Part shown: in pieces, positions 1 through 8,083 of the stretch
How positions within the stretch are numbered: the stretch's first letter is position 1
Layout of the letters: each line of letters starts with the position of its first letter
Source: Desulforamulus aquiferis
GTDB taxonomy: Bacteria > Bacillota > Desulfotomaculia > Desulfotomaculales > Desulfotomaculaceae
Direction of reading: 5' to 3'
DNA: 39,566 bases
Assembly (NCBI GenBank): GCA_004143605.1
Contig: AWVY01000052.1
Span: forward strand, 102,650 to 142,215
The notes under the pieces: model-generated
Told to the model about the DNA's origin: nothing
What the model saw: the letters and a program-made list of their open reading frames with translations, nothing else
Database searches by the model: none
Translations under genes and position numbers: made by a program

Positions 1-687
1 GGTGTCGGTGGTAATACCAGCCATAATGAGGCTGAACGTATTTTTGATACTATTAACGGGGTAAAAGCAATTCCCGAAGTTAAAGAAATTATAGTGGTGG
101 ATGACGCATCCACTGACAAAACTGCAGAAATAGCTGAACAAGCAGGTGCACTGGTTATCAAGCTGCCCCATAATATGGGCAAGGGGGAGCACTAAACACC
201 GGAGTAGCCGAAGCCAAAGGTGAGGTGGTAGCCTTTTGGATGCCGATTTGGGCACAAGCTCCTCTGAGGCCAGGGCATTAATTTTACCCATTCTGGAAAA
301 TAAAGCTGATATGACCATAGCTCGATTCCCTAAGGCTAAAAAAAAGGGTGGTTTTGGTTTAGTCAAAAATCTAGCCAGGGGTGGAATACGCTTTTTTCCG
401 GCATTGAAAGCCAGGCGCCTCTCTCGGGCCAGCGGGTTATGACCAGGTCTGTGTTGACAAGAATTCTACCCTTTGCTTCTGGCTACGGGGTGGAGGTAGC
501 CTTGACAATTAGGGTGGCCAGGGAGGGTTTTATAGTGTTGGAGGTACCCACTGGCATGTCCCATGCTGAAACTGGGAGGGATTTAAAGGGTTTTATGCAC
601 AGGGGCAAGCAGTTTGTGCATGTGGCCAAGGTGTTGGGCGGGTGTCTATTTAGGTATGGGCCATTTCCAAAAAAGAAGTTTACATAA
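1..687 (+). CDS. Family-2 glycosyltransferase, 5' partial, with three frame breaks
   Basis: This is the distal part of a GT-A fold glycosyltransferase, probably transferring a sugar from a nucleotide-sugar donor to a lipid or wall acceptor. The first readable segment has a NEAERI stretch, then EIIVVDDASTDKTAEIA, the classical GT2 nucleotide-binding segment, and HNMGKG; after a break comes the metal-binding DADLG. The gene enters from outside the window. Single missing bases near 187 (G run), 236 (T run) and 412 (G) split it into frames that otherwise join smoothly; the stop is at 685-687. It lies just upstream of an MraY-like GT4 gene, so the two may act in one envelope glycan or lipid-linked sugar pathway (inference). 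The acceptor cannot be told from sequence. Confidence 0.8.
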
Positions 688-725
688 CATCAATAATTAG
701 TTTTTTAATGGAAAAAGTTTATAGG

Positions 726-762
726 TTGTCATAATTAGGAATAATTAATAATAAATTATTCC
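726..762 (+). promoter_or_regulatory. AT-rich dyad and possible promoter before the GT4 gene
   Basis: A perfect 9-bp inverted repeat (GGAATAATT at 738-746, AATTATTCC at 754-762) sits in the 100-bp gap between the two glycosyltransferase genes. TTGTCA (726-731) and TAATAA (749-754) are 17 bp apart and could be a vegetative promoter overlapping the dyad. There is no T-run, so a terminator is less likely. Weak evidence from AT-rich DNA. Confidence 0.25.
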
Positions 763-788
763 TTGCAGATACTTAAGAGGTGTTTCTT

Positions 789-1625
789 ATGTTAGTAAAT
801 TATGATTTGCTGCTGGTCCTCATTGCTTTGGTTTTAGCCTTTACCCTGGCCCGCTTCGCATTACCGGGGCTGCTTAAAATCATTGGGGAAGCCGGTTTTG
901 TTAGACCCAACTTCCGGGGAGATAAAATTCCTGTGGGTGCTGGGCTTTTATTTTTCTTGTCTGCCCTACTACCTACTGCCTTATTGATAATTTGGCAGCC
1001 GGAAACATATAAAATCGGTGGGCTAGCTTTTTTGTTTGCCCTGGGGACCATGACACTGCTGGGCATTGTGGATGATGTTTTTGGTTCCAGGGCTGATAGT
1101 GGACTTAAAGGACATATAAAAAAGCTATTGCGGGGCGAATTAACAACCGGGGGCTTAAAACTGGTGGCAGGTGGTCTAATGGCCCTGGTGGTAGCAGGTG
1201 TAATCAGTCCCCGGTGGCCAGATATACTGGTTAATACCATTGTGATTGCCCTATCAGTGAACGCCATAAACCTACTTGATTTAAGACCTGGCAGAGCGGG
1301 AAAGGGTTATCTCCTGGGGGTAGTATTACTAACTTCGGCTGCTTGGCCCTCCTATGAGCTGATCTGGTGTTTGGTTACCGCTGCAATACTGCTGGCTTAT
1401 TTGCCAATCGACCTGAAGGCAGGAGCCATGATGGGTGATACCGGCTCAAATGCACTGGGAGCTACAATCGGTATTACTGCGGCCATGGTTTTGTTATGGC
1501 CGGTAAAGCTGGGGTACCTGGCCTTTCTGGTAGTCTTTCATTTGTTTACTGAAAAATACAGTCTCACAAAAATTATAGAAAAAAATAAAATGCTTAATTA
1601 TTTGGACCAGTTGGGAAGAGGATAA
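789..1625 (+). CDS. GT4 (MraY/WecA-like) phospho-sugar transferase, integral membrane
   Basis: A 278-aa polytopic membrane protein of the polyprenyl-phosphate sugar-1-phosphate transferase superfamily. Family signatures are in order: the Asp pair IVDDVFGS (D95, D96), SVNAINLLDLRPG (about 156-168) and MMGDTGSN (about 214-221), which bind Mg2+ and the nucleotide-sugar. Hydrophobic helices fill the rest. The start is ATG 789, placed 6 nt after AAGAGGTG; an in-frame GTG at 780 overlaps that ribosome site and is rejected. The gene is intact, unlike most neighbours. At 278 aa it is shorter than MraY (about 320 aa), so a specialised role rather than the essential peptidoglycan enzyme is more likely. 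It follows a GT2 gene and ends at a terminator. Confidence 0.85.
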   Translation: MLVNYDLLLVLIALVLAFTLARFALPGLLKIIGEAGFVRPNFRGDKIPVGAGLLFFLSALLPTALLIIWQPETYKIGGLAFLFALGTMTLLGIVDDVFGSRADSGLKGHIKKLLRGELTTGGLKLVAGGLMALVVAGVISPRWPDILVNTIVIALSVNAINLLDLRPGRAGKGYLLGVVLLTSAAWPSYELIWCLVTAAILLAYLPIDLKAGAMMGDTGSNALGATIGITAAMVLLWPVKLGYLAFLVVFHLFTEKYSLTKIIEKNKMLNYLDQLGRG

Positions 1626-1648
1626 TAGTCCCCGGCTGGCTTTTTTTT

Positions 1649-1670
1649 ACCTTCTGGGGGAAGGTTTTTT
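1649..1670 (+). terminator. Rho-independent terminator after the GT4 gene
   Basis: ACCTTC (1649-1654) pairs with GAAGGT (1660-1665) around a short G-rich loop and is followed by a T-run. It separates the glycosyltransferase genes from the ATPase/VOR genes. Confidence 0.7.
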
Positions 1671-1715
1671 ACAAAATTAAACGAAATATACTAAAGTTAG
1701 TATTGGAGGTCTATC

Positions 1716-2413
1716 ATGTTAGTTAACATAAAACCAGTAACTATTTTTACTGCAAACCTGGGAAGTGGGAAAACAGAAATTTCCATCAACTTTTCTCAAA
1801 TGCTTCAACAAAGGGGAGAAAAGGTATCTTTAGTTGATTTAGATATCATAAATCCCTATTTCCGTACCAGATTGGCCAAGGATAACCTGGCTAGCAGGGG
1901 ATTAAAGGTAATTTGTCCACCTGGTCATCTGATTAATGCGGATGTCCCGGCACTTACTCCAGCCGTAAGGGGGCACTGCAGACCAGCGAAGGCTATTGTG
2001 TCTGTGATGTTGGCGGTGATGATGTGGGAGCCATCGCCCTGGGTATGTATAAACCCTATCTCACGGAGGATAGATGTGATCTATATTTTGTGGTTAACAC
2101 CTGTCGGCCCTTTACGAGGGATTTTGCAGGTGTGTACAAAATGATGAAGGGGATAGAAACAAACTCCCGGCTGAAGGTTACCGGCCTGGTTAGTAATACT
2201 AATCTGGGGCGCCAAACAGATGTTGAGACTATGGTGCAAGGCTATGCCAAAGTTTCCGAAATAGCATCTAAGCTAGGATTACCCGTGGCCTTTATGGCAG
2301 CTCCCAAGCCTTTGGTTCCCGAGGTGATGGCTCGATTGCCTGAGGTTTCTGTATTACCCCTTGAATTTTTTATGAAAACACCCTGGGAAGAGGCCTTTGG
2401 CGAGGCTTACTAA
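1716..2413 (+). CDS. ParA/MinD-like P-loop ATPase, one frame break
   Basis: A 232-aa cytoplasmic SIMIBI-type P-loop NTPase once a missing G near 1968 (G run) is restored. The N-terminus has a variant Walker A, ANLGSGKTE (about residues 13-21), followed by SLVDLDIINPYFRTR, which resembles the Walker A' region of the MinD/ParA/Mrp class. After the break come CDVGGDDVGA (about 95-104) and VVNTCRPFTRDFAG. The start is ATG 1716 after TGGAGGTC. It lies 24 bp upstream of the four-gene 2-oxoacid:ferredoxin oxidoreductase cluster and reads in the same direction, which suggests a role in that enzyme's expression, assembly or cofactor loading; this is inference from position only. No partner ParB-like gene is visible. 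Confidence 0.7.
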
Positions 2414-2437
2414 TTAACTAATTGAGGAGGTAAAACT

Positions 2438-2656
2438 TTGTCAACTGTAACATTCAGGGAAGAACGCTGTAAGGGCTGCGAGCTATGCATAATAGTTTGT
2501 CCTGAGAAGATTATTACCCTGGCAGACCACTTTAATGCCATGGGTTTCCACCCGGCAACAGTGACAGAAATGGATAAATGTAAGGGCTGTGCCATGTGCG
2601 CCCGTATGTGTCCAGATGTGGTAATTGAGGTAATGAAGGAGGAGAAGCAGGCTTGA
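2438..2656 (+). CDS. vorD: 2-oxoacid:ferredoxin oxidoreductase, ferredoxin (delta) subunit
   Basis: A 72-aa ferredoxin-like electron-transfer subunit. Two 4Fe-4S motifs are visible, [12 protein letters not shown] (residues 11-22) and [12 protein letters not shown] (about 48-59), both CxxCxxCxxxCP. It carries electrons from the thiamine-bound intermediate in the beta subunit to external ferredoxin. The start is TTG 2438, chosen because GAGGAGGT lies 7 nt upstream. The stop overlaps the TTG of the alpha subunit gene (TTGA at 2653-2656), indicating translational coupling. The D-B-A-C order with a separate delta subunit matches VOR/KOR-type enzymes. Intact. Confidence 0.85.
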   Translation: MSTVTFREERCKGCELCIIVCPEKIITLADHFNAMGFHPATVTEMDKCKGCAMCARMCPDVVIEVMKEEKQA

Positions 2657-3717
2657 GCAAGGTATTAATGAAAGGCAACGAGGCCATTGGCGAGGGGGCA
2701 ATCCGGGCCGGCTGCCGTCATTTCTTTGGTTATCCCATCACCCCCCAGAGTGAATTGCCCCATTACCTGGCAAAAAGAATGCCCGAGGTAGGAGGGGTGT
2801 TCCTGCAGGCAGAGAGTGAAACATCATCTATTAATATGGTTTACGGTGCTGCAGCGCCGGTTTCCGCACCATGACATCATCCTCCAGCCCCGGTGTAAGC
2901 CTAATGCAAGAGGGTATATCCTATTTGGTAGGGGCGGAGCTTCCCTGTGTAGTAGTAAATGTAATGCGTGGCGGTCCTGGACTTGGCAATATTGCACCTG
3001 CCCAGTCGGATTACTTCCAATCCGTAAAGGGCGGTGGCCATGGAGATTACCGTATGGTGGTATTAGCCCCTGCCTCGGTTCAGGAGATTATTGATATGAT
3101 GCAGGTGGCCTTTGATCTTGCTGATAAATATCGTGGACCTGTAATGGTTTTGGGTGATGGCATCCTGGGCCAAATGATGGAACCCGTGGAGCTGGCAGAT
3201 GAGGTAACAATGCCTGAAATGCTCGCAAAACCTTGGGCGGCCAGCGGCTTAAAGGGCCGGGAAAAGACCAATGTCATTAACTCCCTGTATATTGTGCCGG
3301 AGGACTGTGAGGAATTAAACAAAAAGCTTTTGCAAAATATGAGATTATCGCAGCGAGGAAACTCGCTGTGAGGAATATATGCTGGATGATGCAGAAATAG
3401 TTCTCACCGGTTTTGGCACTGCTGCCAGAATCGCTAAATCCGTGGTAGACAAGGCCAGAGCCGAGGGAATTAAGGCTGGCTTGATTCGTCCCATTACCCT
3501 GTGGCCCTTCCCCTCTGAGATATATGCCAGGGCTGCAGAAAATGCCGATAAGTTCCTATGTGTTGAAATGAGCATGGGACAAATGATTGAAGATGTCAAG
3601 CTGGCTGTTAACGGCAAAAAGCCTGTGCATTTCTATGGCCGAAGCGGCGGCATGGTTCCCCTGGCCAAGGATGTTTTAGCCCAGGTTAAAAAATTAATGG
3701 CAGGGGGTGCAGAGTAA
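2653..3717 (+). CDS. vorB: 2-oxoacid:ferredoxin oxidoreductase, alpha subunit (VorB type), three frame breaks
   Basis: The subunit contributing the pyrimidine-binding and substrate side of a thiamine diphosphate enzyme that oxidatively decarboxylates a 2-oxoacid to its acyl-CoA with ferredoxin as acceptor. After restoring single bases near 2855, 3337 and 3352 it reads 355 aa. Visible motifs are [25 protein letters not shown] (about 24-34), [19 protein letters not shown] and MRGGPGLG, then a C-terminal domain with [10 protein letters not shown] and [11 protein letters not shown]. These resemble 3-methyl-2-oxobutanoate (branched-chain) and 2-oxoglutarate enzymes, so substrate is uncertain. The start TTG 2653 overlaps the ferredoxin stop and follows GGAGGAG. 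TAATG at 3715-3719 couples it to the beta subunit. Confidence 0.85.
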
Positions 3718-4461
3718 TGGCCAAGATAATATTCAAAAAGCCCGAGGCTCTCACCGATAAACAAAACCACTACTGTCCAGGCTGCACCCATGGGGTAATT
3801 CACCGCCTGGTGGCAGAGGTTATTGATGATATGGGGATCAGAGATAACACCGTTGGGGTTTGTCCTGTGGGCTGCTCTGTATTTGCCTATGATTATTTTA
3901 ATGTAGATATGTTCCAGGCTTCCCATGGCCGTGCTCCGGCAGTGGCCACAGGCATCAAACGCTGCCTGCCTGACAGAATGGTATTTACCTACCAGGGTGA
4001 CGGGGATTTAGCTTCTATCGGCTCTGCGGAAATTGTGCATGCCGCTGCCCGGGGTGAAAAAATCAGCACCATTTTCGTTAACAACGCCATTTACGGCATG
4101 ACCGGCGGGCAAATGGCCCCCACAACCCTACCAGTCAGAAGACAACCACCAGCCCCCGGGGTAGAGATAGGGAATTAAACGGCCTCCCCGTTAGGGTATG
4201 TGAGATGCTGGCTACCCTAGATGGCTCAGCCTATGTAGCAAGGGTATCGGTCCATGACCCCAAACATATCATGCAGCTAAAAAGGCCATCCGTAAGGCCT
4301 TTGAAATACAACAGGCCGGATTGGGCTTTGCCCTGGTAGAAGTGTTGTCCACCTGCCCCACCAACTGGGGTCTCTCACCTAAAGAGTCTTTGAAGTGGCT
4401 GGCGGAAAACATGATTCCGTACTACCCACTGGGTGTGTATAAGGAATCGGAGGTGAAATAG
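3717..4461 (+). CDS. vorA: 2-oxoacid:ferredoxin oxidoreductase, beta subunit (ThDP-binding), two frame breaks
   Basis: Thiamine diphosphate-binding catalytic subunit, 248 aa after adding one base near 4131 and one near 4274. HYCPGCTHG (residues 18-26) and VGVCPVGCS supply conserved Cys residues of this family. [11 protein letters not shown] and the following [11 protein letters not shown] form the GDG...NN Mg-ThDP motif. The C-terminal half, broken in the given frame, reads TTLPGQKTTTSP, then [11 protein letters not shown] and YPLGVYKE, all typical of the VorA/KorB family. The ATG at 3717 overlaps the alpha stop; the stop is TAG 4459-4461, one base before the gamma gene. Without the frame restoration only the first 153 residues would be predicted. 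Confidence 0.85.
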
Positions 4462-4462
4462 C

Positions 4463-5008
4463 ATGTTACAGGAGATATTAATTGCTGGGTTTGGCGGTCA
4501 AGGTGTTTTATCAACTGGTCAATTAATGGCCTATGCGGGTATGATTGAGGGCAAGCAGGTGGCCTGGATTCCCTCCTATGGGCCGGAGATGCGGGGTGGT
4601 ACGGCAAACTGCGGTATTACCATATCGGATGAACCTATTAGCTCACCCCTGGTTACCGAGCCCACTACCTTAATAGTGATGAACAGGCCATCCTTAGACA
4701 AATTTGAGAAGGCCGTTGTTCCGGGTGGTTTGATACTTATTAATTCCTCCCTGGTGGAACAAAAGGTCAAACGTGAGGATGTCAAGGCAATTGAAATACC
4801 GGCCAATAAGATTGCCGAGGAATTAGGGAATGTCAGGGTAGCTAACAATGTTATCCTGGGTGCGCTAATTGAACTTACCGGCATAGTTACGGTAGAGGCA
4901 GTGGTTGAATCCTTGAAAAAGGTACTGCCTGCCCGACGCCACAACATGATTCCCGTTAACCAGCTGGCTCTGGAAAGTGGCATCAAGCTAGCCAAGGAAT
5001 TAAAATAA
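4463..5008 (+). CDS. vorC: 2-oxoacid:ferredoxin oxidoreductase, gamma subunit
   Basis: Intact 181-aa subunit of the pyruvate/ketoisovalerate oxidoreductase gamma family, which completes the CoA-acylating 2-oxoacid enzyme. The N-terminus IAGFGGQGVLSTGQLMAYAG (residues 7-26) and the PSYGPEMRGGTANC segment (about 38-51) are family hallmarks. The start is ATG 4463, preceded by GGAGGTG at 4449-4455. Last gene of the D-B-A-C cluster; an imperfect hairpin follows. The substrate could be branched-chain 2-oxoacids, 2-oxoglutarate or an aryl pyruvate; sequence alone does not decide. Confidence 0.88.
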   Translation: MLQEILIAGFGGQGVLSTGQLMAYAGMIEGKQVAWIPSYGPEMRGGTANCGITISDEPISSPLVTEPTTLIVMNRPSLDKFEKAVVPGGLILINSSLVEQKVKREDVKAIEIPANKIAEELGNVRVANNVILGALIELTGIVTVEAVVESLKKVLPARRHNMIPVNQLALESGIKLAKELK

Positions 5009-5024
5009 TTGTATAAAATACTGT

Positions 5025-5062
5025 CAGCCGGTGGCATATCTATTAATATATGCTTCCGGCTG
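5025..5062 (+). terminator. Hairpin after the VOR cluster, possible terminator
   Basis: CAGCCGG (5025-5031) pairs with CCGGCTG (5056-5062), and inside it GCATAT pairs with ATATGC. The stem is long but only a poor T-run follows (CATATCTTTATAT). It may end the VOR transcript or stabilise its 3' end. Confidence 0.5.
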
Positions 5063-5107
5063 CATATCTTTATATAAGAATTTCATTTGATGAGGGGTGA
5101 ACCTGTT

Positions 5108-6237
5108 TTGATTAACGGTGAAAGGTTAATTCAAGAATTTATGGAATTGGTTCAAGTGGATAGTGAATCCCTGGCCGAGAGACAAGTTGCCAACTTACTG
5201 AAAGAGAGGCTTGGGGCGCTGGGATTTGAGGTCATAGAAGATGGAGCTGGTTCTTACGTTGAGGTAGGGGAAAAGACAGGAAATTTGATCGCCACACTAC
5301 CGGCCGCCGGTGGTGCAGGGCCTTCGATTCTTTTAAGCGCTCACATGGATACGGTTAAGCCCGGTAGGGGTATAAAACCCAAGCGGGAGAATGGTGTCAT
5401 ATCCTCCTCGGGCAATACCATTTTAGGTGCAGATGACAAGGCGGGAGTAGCTGCTATCTTGGAATGTATTAGGGTACTAAAGGAGCAGCAGATTCCCCAT
5501 GGGAGATACAGGTGGTATTTACCATTGGTGAAGAAATAGGCCTGGTGGGAGCTAAAAGACTGGACTATAGCAAAATAAAAGCTAAGCTCGGCTTTGTTCT
5601 TGACAGTGGAGGACCTCCGGGAGAAATTATCATTAAGGCTCCGACCCAATATAGTTTTAAGGCTACCATTAAGGGCCGGGCTGCCCATGCGGGTATTGCC
5701 CCGGAGCAGGGAATTAACGCCATTATGGTGGCCTCGGTGGCCATTGGCAATATGCATATTGGCCGTATAGATGATGAAACCACTGCTAATATAGGAATCA
5801 TCTCGGGTGGTATGGCCACTAATATAGTTCCTGAGCAATGTATTATTGATGGCGAAAGTCGCAGCATCAAGCCAGACAAGGCAAAGGCACAGATTGACCA
5901 TATGGTAGGTGAAATTAAAAAGGCTGCGGACAGGTTCCAGCTAAAGCCGAGATTAAGGTGGTTAAAGAATACGATCAAATCGATTTACAACCAGACTCGT
6001 TACCGGTTCGCATTGCTGTAAAGGCTGCTGAGAGCATTGGGTGGAGCCAAAACTAGGTCATACAGGCGGCGGCAGCGACGCTAACGTATTTAACGGTAAG
6101 GGCATTGCCTGCACAACCTGGGTATAGGTATGTCAAAGGTACATACCACCGACGAATTTATCACCGAGGAGCATCTGATTGCCAATGCCCGCCTGATGGT
6201 TGAAGTTGTAAGGTTAGCGCAAGAAATTAGAGAGTAA
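5108..6237 (+). CDS. M20 family metallopeptidase (PepT-like), four frame breaks
   Basis: A 377-aa zinc-dependent exopeptidase after restoring bases near 5502, 5941, 6040 and 6118. Metal and catalytic motifs are in order: LSAHMDTVKPG (about residue 77), LGADDKAGVA (about 107), TIGEEIGLVGA (about 140), a lid domain with RAAHAG, and C-terminal GHTGGGSDANVF. This is the PepT-like tripeptidase/aminopeptidase group of M20. The start is taken as TTG 5108, since GAGGGGTGA lies 7 nt upstream; an upstream in-frame TTG/ATG pair (5087-5092) has no ribosome site. The last 70 residues (about 6020-6237) have no open frame in the raw sequence but are clearly coding. Probably releases amino acids from small peptides in the cytoplasm. 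Confidence 0.85.
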
Positions 6238-6248
6238 GGTGATGCCTC

Positions 6249-6437
6249 GTGGAGGAATCGAACTTTAATGGAACTATGATAGCCCAGTTATTTAATTTCT
6301 TAGTTATGATTTTGTTGGTAGTGTTTGTTATAAAGATCATAACAAAGGCTAAAAGGGCAAGGGTATTGGAAGAGGATATTGATGATATAAGAAAACGATT
6401 ACAAGAAATTGAAAACAAGTTAGACAAAAAACAATAG
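6249..6437 (+). CDS. Small membrane protein with C-terminal coiled coil, unknown function
   Basis: A 62-aa protein I do not recognise. It has a single hydrophobic segment (about residues 11-29, LFNFLVMILLVVFVIKII), a basic stretch KAKRAR, then a highly charged helix with heptad-like spacing (EEDIDDIRKRLQEIENKL). This predicts an N-terminal membrane anchor with a cytoplasmic coiled coil. The start is GTG 6249 after AAGGTGATG; it begins 12 bp after the peptidase stop. A second protein of the same design follows directly, so the two may pair or be paralogues. Confidence 0.6.
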   Translation: MEESNFNGTMIAQLFNFLVMILLVVFVIKIITKAKRARVLEEDIDDIRKRLQEIENKLDKKQ

Positions 6438-6523
6438 AAGTCGTAAGCTGGACGCTATTGCTAAAATGCTAAATAATAGTGCCTGTGTTACATATTATAA
6501 CTTAACTAAGGAGGATTCTAGAA

Positions 6524-6720
6524 TTGGATATTATGCACGCTCCTTTTATGATGGGCAGTTTTTTGGTTTGCTAGGTATTCTATGGTTTCTAGCAGGACTT
6601 GCAGCCTTAATAGGAGTTATTAGAATGACTTATATCACCATGCCTTCGATTCAAGAAGAAGTCAAGGTGATCAGAAAGAAGCTCAGCGATCTAGAGGAAC
6701 GGGATCGTAATAGAGTTTAG
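6524..6720 (+). CDS. Second small membrane/coiled-coil protein, one probable frame break
   Basis: About 65 aa, function unknown. The best start is TTG 6524, 9 nt after AAGGAGG (6508-6514), reading MDIMHAPFMMGSF, then one missing T in the T run near 6558 joins it to FGLLGILWFLAGLAALIGVI. The uncorrected frame would begin at ATG 6466 and has no ribosome site, so I reject that start. Residues about 15-35 are hydrophobic; the tail EEVKVIRKKLSDLEERDRN is a charged coiled coil like that of the preceding gene. It lies between the M20 peptidase and DUF3866 genes, probably in one transcript. Confidence 0.55.
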
Positions 6721-6777
6721 GAGTAATGTTTGCTGGTAATAAATAACAATAGATTATTTTAATAGGGGGATCAACTC

Positions 6778-7859
6778 TTGATTCGCATTCGCAAGGGCAT
6801 AGTAAAATCCTTGCTCTCCCAGAGACCGGGTATAACTGAGCTGCTGGTTGAGGTGGAGGGTGAAACCCAACGGGGAGTCAATTATGACCGGCTTACAGGT
6901 CCCATCAATACCGGAGATGAGGTAATTCTTAATACCACTGCGGTATTTAAAAATCTGGGCACCGGGGGAGCTCATTTCGTGATGGGCAACTTGTCTAATC
7001 CTCAGATGGATATATCCGAGGAAGGCCATATTATGAAGGTCCGCTACAGCCCCTGTCAGGTCAAGGTTCTCTCGCTTGAAGAAGCCGATAGCCCCTACAC
7101 CAGTATTATGCAGCAGGCTGAAGGGTTAGAGGGAACACCAGTCATTGTAGGTGGCTTGCACAGTATGATTGCACCTGTGGCTGCTGCTTTAAAGAAGCTG
7201 GGACAGGGACAACTTAGGGTGGCCTATTTAATGAGCGATGCAGCGGCCCTCCCCATAGCCCTATCGAAGCTGGTCTATGAGTTAAAGGAAAAGGGCCTGA
7301 TACATGCTACAATCACCTGTGGACATGCCTTTGGCGGAGATTATGAGGCGATTAATCTTTATACAGCCTTCTGGCAGCCAAGGCGGTGGCCCGGGCTGAT
7401 GTGATTATAGCTGCCATGGGTCCCGGTATTGTAGGCAGTAATTCAACCTTTGGTTTTACCGGAATAGAACAGGCAGAAATGATCAATGCCATAAACCTGC
7501 TAGGGGGTAAGGCCGTTGCCATCCCCAGAATAAGCTTTACCGATTCCCGGGAGAGGCACATGGGAATTAGTCATCACTCAAGAACTGTCCTGGGTAAGGT
7601 CGCCCTCACAAAGGCCACGGTTACTCTGCCAAAGGTTGAAGCAGATAAAATGCAGCAACTGCTTAAGCAATGTGAAGACAGTGGCATTAGTAGTAAACAT
7701 GATATTGCGGTGATTGATGCCGAAGCAGCTTTAGCTGCCCTGGCTGAATATGATATAAAGGTTACCACTATGGGTAGGAGTGTGCATCAGGATCGTGAAT
7801 TTTTCTTGGCTGCCGGGGCCGCGGGAGTGTATGTTAGCAGCTTAGTGCAGGCTTATTAG
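6778..7859 (+). CDS. DUF3866 family protein, one frame break
   Basis: A 360-aa cytoplasmic protein after restoring one base near 7366. The whole reads like the DUF3866 family seen beside sporulation gene clusters in Clostridia (recognised from memory). Distinctive segments are GITELLVEVEG, NLGTGGAHFVMGN, VGGLHSMIAPVAAAL, TCGHAFGGDYEAIN, then IAAMGPGIVGSNSTFGFTG and GISHHSRTVLGKV. No biochemical function is established for the family to my knowledge; the glycine-rich and His-containing motifs suggest ligand or nucleotide binding. The start is TTG 6778 after AGGGGG. Its 3' end converges with, and overlaps by 26 bp, the small minus-strand MciZ-like gene. Confidence 0.75.
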
Positions 7860-7998
7860 GATAGCTTGATTTGATAGCTTTTGCGTTAATCAGCTCTTTA
7901 ACAGTACTGTACTGTTCGGCAAACTGATGGATTAGTTTACATAAGTCCTTAGCCTTACACTGGAAGTATACTCGGTCGGAGTAAACGTATATATGCAT
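7834..7998 (-). CDS. mciZ: MciZ-like peptide (candidate mother-cell inhibitor of FtsZ)
   Basis: A 54-aa minus-strand ORF starting at ATG 7998 behind the very strong site AGGAGGGGG. Residues 1-39 align without gaps to the 40-aa Bacillus subtilis MciZ as I remember it: shared M1, V10, K15-A16, V33-K34 and I37, plus about ten conservative matches (D18/E, L19/I, I23/L, F26/Y, Y30/F, E35/D). MciZ caps FtsZ filaments in the mother cell and is made under sigma-E. In B. subtilis mciZ also lies close to spoIIM, and a plausible sigma-E promoter lies upstream here. The tail after residue 40 is extra. Identity is inference from a short alignment; the reading frame and ribosome site are directly seen. Confidence 0.5.
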   Translation of the reverse strand: MHIYVYSDRVYFQCKAKDLCKLIHQFAEQYSTVKELINAKAIKSSYPNKPALSC

Positions 7999-8028
7999 AA
8001 TATTTTCCCCCTCCTATGATTATGGGAC

Positions 8029-8058
8029 AGTATATGAAGAAGGGGGACAGGTTTATAC
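8029..8058 (-). promoter_or_regulatory. Candidate sigma-E promoter for the MciZ-like gene
   Basis: On the minus strand, GTATAAA (8058-8052) is followed after 15 nt by CATATACT (8036-8029). This fits the mother-cell sigma-E pattern (-35 near ATA, -10 CATACANT, spacing 13-15) with one or two mismatches. It is about 30 bp upstream of the ATG at 7998. Motif match only. Confidence 0.35.
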
Positions 8059-8083
8059 CTAAATCAAAGGGAGGATAAATAAA

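Noticed and set aside
800-1267. 155-aa minus-strand ORF
   Set aside because: It is antisense to the GT4 membrane protein, has low-complexity Ser/Pro/Ala composition and no ribosome site; a shadow frame.
5341-5901. 186-aa minus-strand ORF
   Set aside because: It lies opposite the M20 peptidase, whose metal-binding motifs are on the plus strand.
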